Source: Streptomyces sp. NRRL F-6676 (GTDB taxonomy: Bacteria > Actinomycetota > Actinomycetes > Streptomycetales > Streptomycetaceae). From it: a DNA stretch of 64,000 nt. The stretch covers positions 1 through 64,000 of the forward strand of contig NZ_JOHS01000042.1 in assembly GCF_000725625.1 (NCBI RefSeq), written 5' to 3'. This document shows positions 21,845-29,794 of this stretch, in pieces; the stretch's first letter is position 1; each line of letters opens with the position of its first letter. The notes beneath the pieces are model-generated. The model worked only from the letters and a program-made list of their open reading frames with translations, made no database searches and was not told where the DNA came from. Both the position numbers and the translations under genes were made by a program.

Positions 21845-24451
21845 ATGCGTCTCCCCGTCCGGCACATCAGCGGCCACCTGATTTGGACCACTGCCGCCAC
21901 CGTGTGGGCGGTGTGGCGCGTCGACACCGAGAACTACACCCACGCCTCCAAGTCCACGAAGCGCGAGCGGCTGGACGCACTGGAGTCCCTCTTCAAGTCC
22001 CTGCGGGGCGAGGCCCTCCTGCTCAGCCTGTGCCCGAGCGTCGACGCCGCGTCGGTCGTCACCCGCATGACCGCCGGCGTCGACCTCGACGCTTCCCCCG
22101 AGTACGTCGACCTGGCGCTGAAGGTCCTCGACCAGCTCCAGGACCTCGAGCTCACCGGCCGCGTCGACTTCCTCGCCGTCCCGTTGCCCCACCTCGACTT
22201 CAAGCAGAGCGCCCGGGCGGTCCTCTCCTCCCTCCAGGCGGAGGTGATGGGCACGCTCGGTCTGCCGGTCGCCCCGATATCGCTCTCCGAGGAGCGCCAG
22301 CGCCTGGAGCAGGCGACCCGCCTGGCCGCCGGCTGGCCCTCCGGCATCAAGATGCGGCCTGCCACCGAGGCGGAGATCCTGTGGATCTACGGGCACAGCG
22401 CCCGCCGGGGCCTGAGCGAGCCGCTCCTGCCCGAGGACGGCGCACCGCGCGGTCTTCGCGGTCGCGGCCACACGGTCACCGCCCACACTCAGGTGATCCT
22501 GGACGAGGGCGGCCGCGGCACCCGGGCCTCCAAGGGTCCGACCAACCCGTTCAAGCGCCGCTACCTGCGCGCCACCAGCGAACACGGCGACTCCTACCAG
22601 GCGTTCTGCGTGCTCTCCGAGATGCCGGAAGCCTTCCGGTTCCCCGGCAGCGAGTACCTGGCGGCGCTGGACGAGTTCAACTTCCCCGTGGACTGGGCCG
22701 TCCGTCTGCACGTCGAGTCCGGCTCGAAGGCCGAGCCGAAGTCCCGGCGCCAGCAGCGCGAGCTCGCGCACCAGCGCGGTGAGTACGACGGCGAGACCTC
22801 CGGCGTGCCGGCCTCCCTCGACAAGGCGTCCCTCGCCCTGGACGAGTACCGCGACCGGCTCACCGCCTCCTCCACCGAGGTCGAGATCCGTGCCACCGTC
22901 GCCACCTGCGTGTGGGGGACCACCCCCGAGGAGGCCGACGAGAAGGCGACGTCGCTGGCCAACCACTTCGGCGGCAACGACTACACGCTCGTGAGGCCCA
23001 CCGGCGACCAGGTCGCGCTCTTCCACGGCATGCTGCCCGGCACCAAGACGCCCGGCCCGATGCTCGACTACACCCAGTACCTCCTGGCCCGCGATTTCGC
23101 GATGTCGATGCCGTTCTGCGGCGCCGGCCTGGGCGACGACTCCGGCAGCCTCTTCGGCCTCCAGCTCAACGGCGGCGGCGTACGCCCCGTGCTCGTTGAC
23201 TTCTCCCACGGCCCCCGCGTCAACGCCTCCGCGTCCGCCGCGTTCGTCGGCGAGCTCGGCTCCGGCAAGTCGGTGGCGATGAAGTGCGCCATGTACAGCA
23301 TCCTGACCACCGGCCACCGGGCCGGGCAAAGGAACTCCCGCGGCCGCGCCCTGGTCATCGACCGCACCCCGCAGCAGGAGTGGTCGCGGTTCGCCAACGC
23401 CTGCCCCGGCACCACGCAGATCATCAACGTCGACGAGAACGCCGGCGTCTCCCTCGACCCCCTGCGCGTCTTCCGCGGCCCGCGCGCCGCCCGCTACACC
23501 GAGTCCTTCCTCACCCCGCTCCTGGACATCGGCTCGATGAGCATCGAGGGCATCACCCTCGCCGAGGCGATCGAGGCCACCCGGCTCGGCCCCAAGCCGA
23601 GCATGACCGCGCTGATGGACACGCTCGCCAACCGGGCCCGCACGCCCGACCCGGAGGAGCCGAACGACGCCGCGGTCCGTGCCGCCGCCTCCGAACTCGT
23701 CCGCAAGCTGCGGTCGCTGGCCAAGAAGGACCTCGGCCGCGTCATCTTCGACCCCACGCTGCCGGTCGTACGGATCACCGACGCCGACAGCATCGTCTTC
23801 GCCGTCGACCGCCTGGGCCTGCCCACCAAGGAGGAGCTCTCCGAGCACCGCCTCCCGAGCCTGGAGGTCGAAAAGCGGTTCGGCTGGCGGCTGATGTACC
23901 TGATGACCGCGCTCTGCCGCGAGATCGCGTTCGCCGACCCCAACGAGTTCGCCGGCGTCTTCCTCGACGAGTGCTGGTGGCTCACCTCGTCCGCCGAGGG
24001 CTCCAACCTGCTGCTCGAGCTCATCGCCGACGGCCGCAAGCACAACGCCGGCGCCTTCGCCGGCAGCCACGACCCCTACGACATCGGCCCGAAGTCCGAG
24101 ATCGGCGACAAGATCCGGGCGCTGCTGTCCCACATCTTCGTCTTCCGCCACCGCGGCAAGGCGCTGGCCGCACGCTGCTTGGAGTTCCTCGACCTCGACC
24201 CGACCGACGACGAGATGCTCAAGGTCATCACCGAGAACCTCAGCCCGCTCAACGTCAGCGAGACCGAGCGCGCCCTGCGGGCCGGCGAGGGCCTGTACCG
24301 AGACCTCCGCAAGCGCATCGGTGGGATCAAGGTGCTGATCCCCGCCGATGAGAACGCGGCCGCCGCCATCACCACAACGCCTGGGCAGCGCGACGAAGAA
24401 GACGACGAGGCCGTGGAGTTGTTCGCCGAGGCGGACGGAGCCCTCGCATGA
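21845..24451 (+). CDS. VirB4-like conjugation ATPase, 868 aa
   Basis: The N-terminal half (about 1-440) corresponds to the VirB4/CagE domain. Walker A GELGSGKS lies at about 469-476 and Walker B in GVFLDECWW at about 704-712, with conserved VirB4-like features around ALVIDRTPQQEW. The length is typical of VirB4/TcpF/ConE. It would power assembly of the transfer apparatus on the cytoplasmic side of the membrane. ATG 21845 follows a weak AGAAAGAAG site. Its stop overlaps the next start by 4 bp. Confidence 0.9.
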   Translation: MRLPVRHISGHLIWTTAATVWAVWRVDTENYTHASKSTKRERLDALESLFKSLRGEALLLSLCPSVDAASVVTRMTAGVDLDASPEYVDLALKVLDQLQDLELTGRVDFLAVPLPHLDFKQSARAVLSSLQAEVMGTLGLPVAPISLSEERQRLEQATRLAAGWPSGIKMRPATEAEILWIYGHSARRGLSEPLLPEDGAPRGLRGRGHTVTAHTQVILDEGGRGTRASKGPTNPFKRRYLRATSEHGDSYQAFCVLSEMPEAFRFPGSEYLAALDEFNFPVDWAVRLHVESGSKAEPKSRRQQRELAHQRGEYDGETSGVPASLDKASLALDEYRDRLTASSTEVEIRATVATCVWGTTPEEADEKATSLANHFGGNDYTLVRPTGDQVALFHGMLPGTKTPGPMLDYTQYLLARDFAMSMPFCGAGLGDDSGSLFGLQLNGGGVRPVLVDFSHGPRVNASASAAFVGELGSGKSVAMKCAMYSILTTGHRAGQRNSRGRALVIDRTPQQEWSRFANACPGTTQIINVDENAGVSLDPLRVFRGPRAARYTESFLTPLLDIGSMSIEGITLAEAIEATRLGPKPSMTALMDTLANRARTPDPEEPNDAAVRAAASELVRKLRSLAKKDLGRVIFDPTLPVVRITDADSIVFAVDRLGLPTKEELSEHRLPSLEVEKRFGWRLMYLMTALCREIAFADPNEFAGVFLDECWWLTSSAEGSNLLLELIADGRKHNAGAFAGSHDPYDIGPKSEIGDKIRALLSHIFVFRHRGKALAARCLEFLDLDPTDDEMLKVITENLSPLNVSETERALRAGEGLYRDLRKRIGGIKVLIPADENAAAAITTTPGQRDEEDDEAVELFAEADGALA

Positions 24452-26859
24452 GCCACATACAGCGAGGGCGCGTCAAGCGGCGCCTGGGGCTCATCGCCGT
24501 CCTGCTGGCCCTCTTCAGCGTGGTGCTGGCCCCTGCCGCCATGGCAGATCCGGCGCCGTCGCCCAGCACGTCCGCTCCTGCAGCCGGCCCCCCGAACTTG
24601 AACCAGAAGCCGAAGGACGGCAGCGACGGCCTCCTTCAGCCGTTCAATGTGACGGACAAGGACGGCGTCCCGATCAGCTCCTACACCGTCAAGACGGACA
24701 CGGGCGGCTGGAAGGACATCGACCTCAAGATCTGGAACATCGTCGCCCAGCTGTTCTTCGGCGTCTCGAAGTGGGTCATCGGCTTCACCTGCTGGCTGAT
24801 CAAGTGGGCGCTGAACTTCGGCCTGGCCAAGGTCATGGTCGGACCCGTCGAGGACATCTCCAGCACCCTCAAGTCCCAGGTCATCGACCGGCTCGGCCTG
24901 CCGGGCCTGTTCCTGACGTTCGCCGGCTTCTACTGCGGCTGGCTGATCCTCTTCAAGGAGCGTTCGCGCGGCTTCGCCGAGATCGGGGTCTCCCTGGTCG
25001 TCGCCGCGCTGACCACTACCGTGCTCGTCTCGCCGGCCCAGGTGCTGCTCGGCCAGCACGATCAGCCGCAGGCACAGGGCTCCACCATGCTGCTCTCCGA
25101 GGAGGGCTTGCTGGGGAAGTCGAAGGACTTCACCCTCGAGGTCGCCAGCATCGTGCTGGCAGACGATCCCGCGAGCGCCCAGGGCAGTGCCGACCCCAAC
25201 AACGTGGCGAAGCCGATCACCGACGCCCTGGTGGAGGCGTTCATCGTCAAGCCCAACCAGCTCATGGTCTACGGGCAGACCTTCGACGGGCAGTGCGACA
25301 AGGCCTTCCGACAATTCAAGCTCGCCGAGTTCAACCTCAACCAGCTGGGGATGAACTACTGGGACGCCATGGTGATGGATTCGATGTACGACACGAACTT
25401 CATCGGGCAGCTCAACGAGAACGCAAAGAAGTTCGAGGCCGCGTGCGGGGATGTGAAGCCGAAGGCCAAGCGTGCCTCCGCGGACCTCGCCTTCTCCGCC
25501 CTGTTTGTCGCCATCGCCGCCGTCATCGTGGCGATCCTCATGGTTCTTGTCACCGGCACGTTCCTCACCGCGCAGGGCTGGTTGGCCTTCGAAGCCATCC
25601 GCGGCCACTGGGCACTGACCGCCGGCATCCTGCCCGGCGGCGGCCGCGCCACCCTGTGGCGCTGGTGCTCCGCAATCACCAAGGCCGTCCTCGGCATCAT
25701 CATCGCCATTCTCTTCCTGGCGATCTTCATCCTCATCGTCCTGGCCCTGACCGACGCGGACACCGGCGATATCTTGGCCGTGAAGTTCATCGTCATCGAC
25801 GTCACTGCCATCGCCGGCCTGGCCGGTCACAAGCGCATCAAGCAGACTGCCCAGAGCATCGCGGTCAACCTCAACCGCAAGCTCGCCAACGCCCGCGTAG
25901 GCGGGGCTGGCCGCCGCTCCGTGTTCAGCAGCCCTGGCCGGTACGCCGAGACCGCCCCCGGCCTGAAGCAGATGTGGAGTGAGGCCCGCGGCGAGGCCAG
26001 GCGCGTGAGCAGGCCCGTCGGCCAGGGCTTGAAGACCGCCAAGAACGCCTGGGTCGGCTCGCCGCAGGCCAACCGCAAGGCCAGCCGGCTGCGGACCGCG
26101 GCCCGACTTGCTACCAACGCCGCCGCGGCTGTGGGCACCGGCGGCGCCAGCGCGGCCGCGAAGGTCGCGGCGCAGCAGGCGGCCAAGCAGACCTTGAAGA
26201 ACCGGCTGGCCACGGCGGCCGCGAACAAGATGTCCCAGACCCGGGGCGGCAGGGCCACCATGGCCACCGGCAAGGCGGCCGCCGCCACCGCCAAGTACGG
26301 CGCCAAGGCGACGAAGTTCGCCTTCATGGCCACGGTGGGTGCGCCGGTGGGCATTCCCCGGGGAGTCGCCGCGACGAAGCGAGGCGCTGCCGCGGCAACG
26401 GCCCGTGCCGGGCAGGTGCGCGACCAGCTCAAGGCCGTCAAGGCACGGACCGTCGACAGGAAGGTCCAGGAGGCCAAGGACTTCGGAGCCGAGTACAAGC
26501 GCAACGTCGTCACGGCCGGCAAGTTCGTCGCGAAGCAGGGAACGAAGGCCCAGGTCCACCTCGGTCTGGCCGAGATTCAGCCGGATCCGAAGGCCGGGAA
26601 TCCTCCTGGGCCCCGGGCCGGTGCCGTCGCGCCGAAGACCCCCGGTGGCGCGCCGGCGGCGGCTGGCACGAAGACACCGAGCTCCGTGAAGCCCCCGGCC
26701 GCCGGGCCGGCCGCGGTGCCGAAGATGCCTACCCCGCCCACCCCTGCGCCGGCGACGCCCCCGGCTGCGAAGAAGTCGACGCCGGCCAAGCCGCCGGCTC
26801 CGCCTCGGACCATCCGGCGTGCCACGCGGCCGCCCGGCCCGCCCAAGCCCCGGCCGTAG
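24448..26859 (+). CDS. VirB6-like polytopic channel protein (TcpH/ConG type), 803 aa
   Basis: It begins with a signal sequence (basic MSHIQRGRVKRR, hydrophobic core to about 30, AMADP cleavage-like end). Hydrophobic segments recur at about 85-125, 150-200, 348-375 and 408-455. A conserved-looking SALFVAIAAVIVAILMVLVTG segment lies in the second cluster. From about 490 on the protein is basic and Ala/Lys-rich, ending in a Pro-rich tail (PPAAKKSTPAKPPAPP). This architecture is that of VirB6/TcpH proteins forming the inner-membrane part of the channel. It is coupled to virB4 by a 4-bp overlap. Confidence 0.8.
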   Translation: MSHIQRGRVKRRLGLIAVLLALFSVVLAPAAMADPAPSPSTSAPAAGPPNLNQKPKDGSDGLLQPFNVTDKDGVPISSYTVKTDTGGWKDIDLKIWNIVAQLFFGVSKWVIGFTCWLIKWALNFGLAKVMVGPVEDISSTLKSQVIDRLGLPGLFLTFAGFYCGWLILFKERSRGFAEIGVSLVVAALTTTVLVSPAQVLLGQHDQPQAQGSTMLLSEEGLLGKSKDFTLEVASIVLADDPASAQGSADPNNVAKPITDALVEAFIVKPNQLMVYGQTFDGQCDKAFRQFKLAEFNLNQLGMNYWDAMVMDSMYDTNFIGQLNENAKKFEAACGDVKPKAKRASADLAFSALFVAIAAVIVAILMVLVTGTFLTAQGWLAFEAIRGHWALTAGILPGGGRATLWRWCSAITKAVLGIIIAILFLAIFILIVLALTDADTGDILAVKFIVIDVTAIAGLAGHKRIKQTAQSIAVNLNRKLANARVGGAGRRSVFSSPGRYAETAPGLKQMWSEARGEARRVSRPVGQGLKTAKNAWVGSPQANRKASRLRTAARLATNAAAAVGTGGASAAAKVAAQQAAKQTLKNRLATAAANKMSQTRGGRATMATGKAAAATAKYGAKATKFAFMATVGAPVGIPRGVAATKRGAAAATARAGQVRDQLKAVKARTVDRKVQEAKDFGAEYKRNVVTAGKFVAKQGTKAQVHLGLAEIQPDPKAGNPPGPRAGAVAPKTPGGAPAAAGTKTPSSVKPPAAGPAAVPKMPTPPTPAPATPPAAKKSTPAKPPAPPRTIRRATRPPGPPKPRP

Positions 26860-26867
26860 CCGGACTG

Positions 26868-26894
26868 CGGCCGGGACTCCACAGGTCCCGGCCG
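26868..26894 (+). terminator. Hairpin within the T4SS operon
   Basis: CGGCCGGGAC and its complement flank TCCACAG. It starts 9 bp after the VirB6-like stop and 41 bp before the next gene, so it probably reduces rather than stops transcription. Confidence 0.55.
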
Positions 26895-26934
26895 CCCAGA
26901 TCACCGCACCAGAACCACCTGACGGGGGACCCCC

Positions 26935-27606
26935 ATGCCTCAAACCGATGCCGCGCGTGCCCGCGCCCAGCGCGCGACGATCGCGCTGTTCGTCGCTGCG
27001 GCCGTCCTGGCAACTGTCGGTGTCACCCTCCTGTTCGGCCTCCCTGAGGCCGACCGTCCTGCCACCGACTCGACTCCGGTCACGGCCGCTTCCTCCGCCC
27101 CTGCGGTCGGCAGCGGCTCTGGCGGCACGCGCCCGGCCGAGGCCTCCCCCGCGGCGGAACCGTCGGCGTCTCCTGAGCACTTGGGCCTGAGGCAGGTGCC
27201 GACGCCGGTCGAGGAGGCGGCCCGGTCCTTCGTGACCGCGTGGGCCAGCCACGACGCCCGACCGGGCCGGGACAACTCGTACGACGACGCATCCCGGCGG
27301 GCCGCGATCTACGCTGCCGGAGATCTTGCCGAGGACCTGCGCACTCACACCAGCGGCAGCGCCGCCACGCAGCAGTGGTTGAGCTGGAAGGACCATCAGG
27401 TCCAGGTGGCGGTGGCGGTCCTGCGGGTGTCACTGCCGGACGGAGCGCCCGCACCGAGCGAGGACTCCGCTTTCGCGCGTGTGATCTACAAGCTGACCGC
27501 AACGCCAGCCAAGGGCCCTGCCAGCGAGTCGGAAGAGCACGTGGCGCTCAAGCTCCGCCGCGGCGCCGACGGAAGCTGGCGCGTCGTCGGACTGCCCAAT
27601 GTCTGA
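26935..27606 (+). CDS. Membrane-anchored VirB8/NTF2-like transfer protein, 223 aa
   Basis: A basic N-terminus and one membrane segment (about 16-37) are followed by a Thr/Ser/Pro/Ala linker to about 80. The extracytoplasmic domain (EEAARSFVTAWASHDARPG ... VQVAVAVLRVSLPDG ... SWRVVGLPNV) has the helix-then-curved-sheet pattern of NTF2/VirB8-like folds. It may assemble with the TcpC-like protein. Its end overlaps the next gene by 8 bp. Confidence 0.65.
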   Translation: MPQTDAARARAQRATIALFVAAAVLATVGVTLLFGLPEADRPATDSTPVTAASSAPAVGSGSGGTRPAEASPAAEPSASPEHLGLRQVPTPVEEAARSFVTAWASHDARPGRDNSYDDASRRAAIYAAGDLAEDLRTHTSGSAATQQWLSWKDHQVQVAVAVLRVSLPDGAPAPSEDSAFARVIYKLTATPAKGPASESEEHVALKLRRGADGSWRVVGLPNV

Positions 27607-29056
27607 GCAGGGCAAGTCCAAGGCCCTGCGGAACGTGCTGATCGCGGCGATCCTCTCCTGCCTGCTTGGATTCGGCCTGATCCTGAGTGCCGTACTGGCG
27701 CTGTCGTCGGCAATCGGCGAGGACAACACCAGCAGCGCACTGGAGAACGCGGGCTTCGGCGGCGGTCTGTCGGACACCAAGGAGATCCCTGACTGGCTGC
27801 GTCCCATCATCCTCGACGCTGTGGCGAGGTACGGCTGTGCGGAGGTCACCCCATCGCTGATCGCCGCCCAGCTCTACCAGGAGTCCACCTTCCGCAAGAA
27901 CCCGCCCGACGGTGGAGCCGGCGCGATGGGCATCGCCCAGTTCATCCCCTCCACCTGGGCGACCGAAGGCATCGACGCCAACAACAAGGGCGGCGCGGAC
28001 CCGCTGGACCCTGAGGACGCAGTTTCGTCGATGGTGGCCTACGACTGCAAGCTCGCCGACGAGATCCGCAGCGTGCCGGGCGACGTCGTCGACAACATGC
28101 TCGCCGCCTACAACGCCGGCGGGAACAAGGTGAAGAAATACGGCGGCATCCCACCGTACGAGGAGACGCGCAAGTACGTCCGCGAGATCCGGGACCGGGC
28201 GGAGAAGTGGTCCGCGCCGATGGACGGCAAGGTCTCCGGCGGACTGTCCAAGGTTGTGGCCGCAGCCAAAGAGGCGCTCAACACCCCATACGTCCTGGGC
28301 GGCAGCTGCAAGCCTCCGTTCCAGGGAGCCAAGGGATGCGACTGCTCCAGCCTGGTCAAGTACGCCTGGAGCAAGGTCGGCGTGAACCTTCCACGAGTCA
28401 CCTACGACCAGGTCGACATCGGCACCAAGGTGAAGTCGGCGAACGACCTGCGCCCCGGTGACCTGATCTTCTCAGGCGGCAGCGCGTCCAGCCCGGAGCA
28501 CGTATCCATGTACATAGGGGGCGGCGAGGTCATCGACGCGCCGCACACCGGCGCCCGTGTCCGCATCAAGCCCCTGTCCTTCTGGAAGGGCCGGATCCTG
28601 ATCATGAAACGGCCCAACTACACCGAGCCGGGGTCGGGTGGCACCTCAGGCACGTGGGTCGCCCCTGTCGCCGACGATCACGTAGGCACCGGGTACCGGG
28701 TCTTCGGATCGATGTGGTCGAGCGGCTACCACACCGGCGTGGACTTCCCCGTGCGCACCGGAACTGCGACCCGCGCGGTGGGCCCGGGCACCGTGGTGAC
28801 GGCCGGCTGGAACAACGCGTACGGCTACCAGGTAGTGATCAAACACGGCGACGGCATGTACTCGCAGTACGCCCACCACTCCTCGCTGGCGGTGGTCGTC
28901 GGCCAGAAGGTGAAGGGCGGCGACCGGATCGGGTACTCCGGCGCCACGGGCAACGTCAGCGGTGCGCACCTCCACTTCGAGATACGCACCGGCCCGGAGT
29001 ACGGATCGGACATCGACCCACTGGCCTACCTCCGTAGTCACGGCGTCAAGATCTGA
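27599..29056 (+). CDS. Triple-domain cell-wall hydrolase: transglycosylase + NlpC/P60 + M23 peptidase, 485 aa
   Basis: A membrane anchor occupies about 12-37. Domain 1 (about 60-200) is a lytic transglycosylase: QLYQESTFRK with catalytic Glu95, GAMGIAQFIPSTW, and NMLAAYNAG. Domain 2 (about 213-340) is NlpC/P60: CDCSS with Cys249, and EHVSMYIGGG with His301. Domain 3 (about 350-485) is an M23/LytM peptidase: HTGVD (His378, Asp382) and HLHFE (457-461). Gram-positive T4SS hydrolases such as CwlT usually have the first two; a third hydrolase in the same chain is unusual. It would open peptidoglycan for the transfer channel. It ends the T4SS core operon. Confidence 0.9.
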   Translation: MSEQGKSKALRNVLIAAILSCLLGFGLILSAVLALSSAIGEDNTSSALENAGFGGGLSDTKEIPDWLRPIILDAVARYGCAEVTPSLIAAQLYQESTFRKNPPDGGAGAMGIAQFIPSTWATEGIDANNKGGADPLDPEDAVSSMVAYDCKLADEIRSVPGDVVDNMLAAYNAGGNKVKKYGGIPPYEETRKYVREIRDRAEKWSAPMDGKVSGGLSKVVAAAKEALNTPYVLGGSCKPPFQGAKGCDCSSLVKYAWSKVGVNLPRVTYDQVDIGTKVKSANDLRPGDLIFSGGSASSPEHVSMYIGGGEVIDAPHTGARVRIKPLSFWKGRILIMKRPNYTEPGSGGTSGTWVAPVADDHVGTGYRVFGSMWSSGYHTGVDFPVRTGTATRAVGPGTVVTAGWNNAYGYQVVIKHGDGMYSQYAHHSSLAVVVGQKVKGGDRIGYSGATGNVSGAHLHFEIRTGPEYGSDIDPLAYLRSHGVKI

Positions 29057-29134
29057 CCTGCCGGCCGGCGTCACGCTCTCCCGCAGGGGCATGACGCCGG
29101 CCGACGCCATACCGCGAAGAAATTCGGAGCGGAG

Positions 29135-29172
29135 TGTCACACCGAGCCGGATCCCGACACCTGTAGCAGGTG
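29135..29172 (+). promoter_or_regulatory. Motif B, copy 4, upstream of the coupling-protein operon
   Basis: TGTCAC at 29135 and TGTAGC at 29162 are spaced by 21 bp. The second block is the perfect palindrome CACCTG-TAG-CAGGTG (29158-29172). It lies 32 bp before the leader ORF at 29204. Confidence 0.8.
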
Positions 29173-29203
29173 AAAGGCCCGTTTGCTCTTCGGAGGTGCC
29201 GCC

Positions 29204-29281
29204 ATGCTCCCGACTTCCCCCGTGCCCGCTCCGGCCGCCGCGGTGCCGCCGTGCGCCTCGTCCTCGGACGGTGGGCGATGA
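29204..29281 (+). CDS. Leader peptide, 25 aa, coupled to the next gene
   Basis: ATG 29204 has an excellent site (GGAGGTGCC). The 25-aa peptide begins MLPTSPVPAPAAAVPP and ends GGR. Its TGA overlaps the ATG of the next gene as ATGA. The position just behind motif B and the proline-rich sequence suggest that its translation sets the expression of the downstream gene. It may have no function as a peptide. Confidence 0.5.
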   Translation: MLPTSPVPAPAAAVPPCASSSDGGR

Positions 29282-29763
29282 CCACGACCGACCTCATCGA
29301 TGGCGCAATCGGCTTCGTCGACGACCTCCCGGGCCACGTCGAGCGCCTGGCGGACTCGGTGATGGCCAACGCCTGGTGGGTTGCGCTGGTCGCCCTGGCA
29401 GCCAGCGGGGTAGCCGCCGCGGTCCGCTGGGCCCTGTCCCGTGGCCCGATGTCCAAGCGAACGGCTCTGGAGGTGCTGCCGACCACAGGCTTCGACCCGA
29501 AGCCGGAAGAGGTCGTCCGCTTCGGGCACCAGATGGCCCGCGCGCACAAGAGCGTGTCGCGCTGGCTCGTGTCCTCGGCCCGCACCAATGCTCTGCGCAT
29601 CCGGTTCACCTGCTCCAACGGGTCGCTGTCCATGAGGGTCGAGGGCCCGGATCGAGCGATGTCGGTTCTGCGCCACCAGGGCTACGCCCAGGTCGAGATG
29701 CGGCCTATCGAGGCCGACGGGCGTGCCGCGCGCGAACGTCCACAGATCCGGCTCGGCTCCTGA
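29278..29763 (+). CDS. Membrane protein next to the coupling ATPase, 161 aa
   Basis: ATG 29278 overlaps the leader stop; the longer frame from 29170 lacks a ribosome site and overlaps the leader. One hydrophobic segment lies at about 34-52. The cytoplasmic remainder (about 60-161) is a small alpha-beta domain with RFTCSNGSLSMRVEGPDRAMSVLRHQGYAQVEMRP. It is followed at once by the coupling-protein gene, so it may anchor or regulate that ATPase. Family not recognised. Confidence 0.7.
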   Translation: MTTTDLIDGAIGFVDDLPGHVERLADSVMANAWWVALVALAASGVAAAVRWALSRGPMSKRTALEVLPTTGFDPKPEEVVRFGHQMARAHKSVSRWLVSSARTNALRIRFTCSNGSLSMRVEGPDRAMSVLRHQGYAQVEMRPIEADGRAARERPQIRLGS

Positions 29764-29794
29764 CGCACCGCCGGACACCACAGACAGGTAGATC

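Noticed and set aside
21533..24151. Long open frame (872 aa) antisense to the VirB4-like gene
   Set aside because: It mirrors the sense gene, has a biased Gly/Val/Leu/Glu composition, no motif and no ribosome site. Such frames arise because stop codons are rare in high-GC DNA.
24076..27396. Open frame of 1106 aa antisense to the VirB6-like gene
   Set aside because: Low-complexity Gly/Arg/Ala-rich translation and complete overlap with a well-supported T4SS gene.
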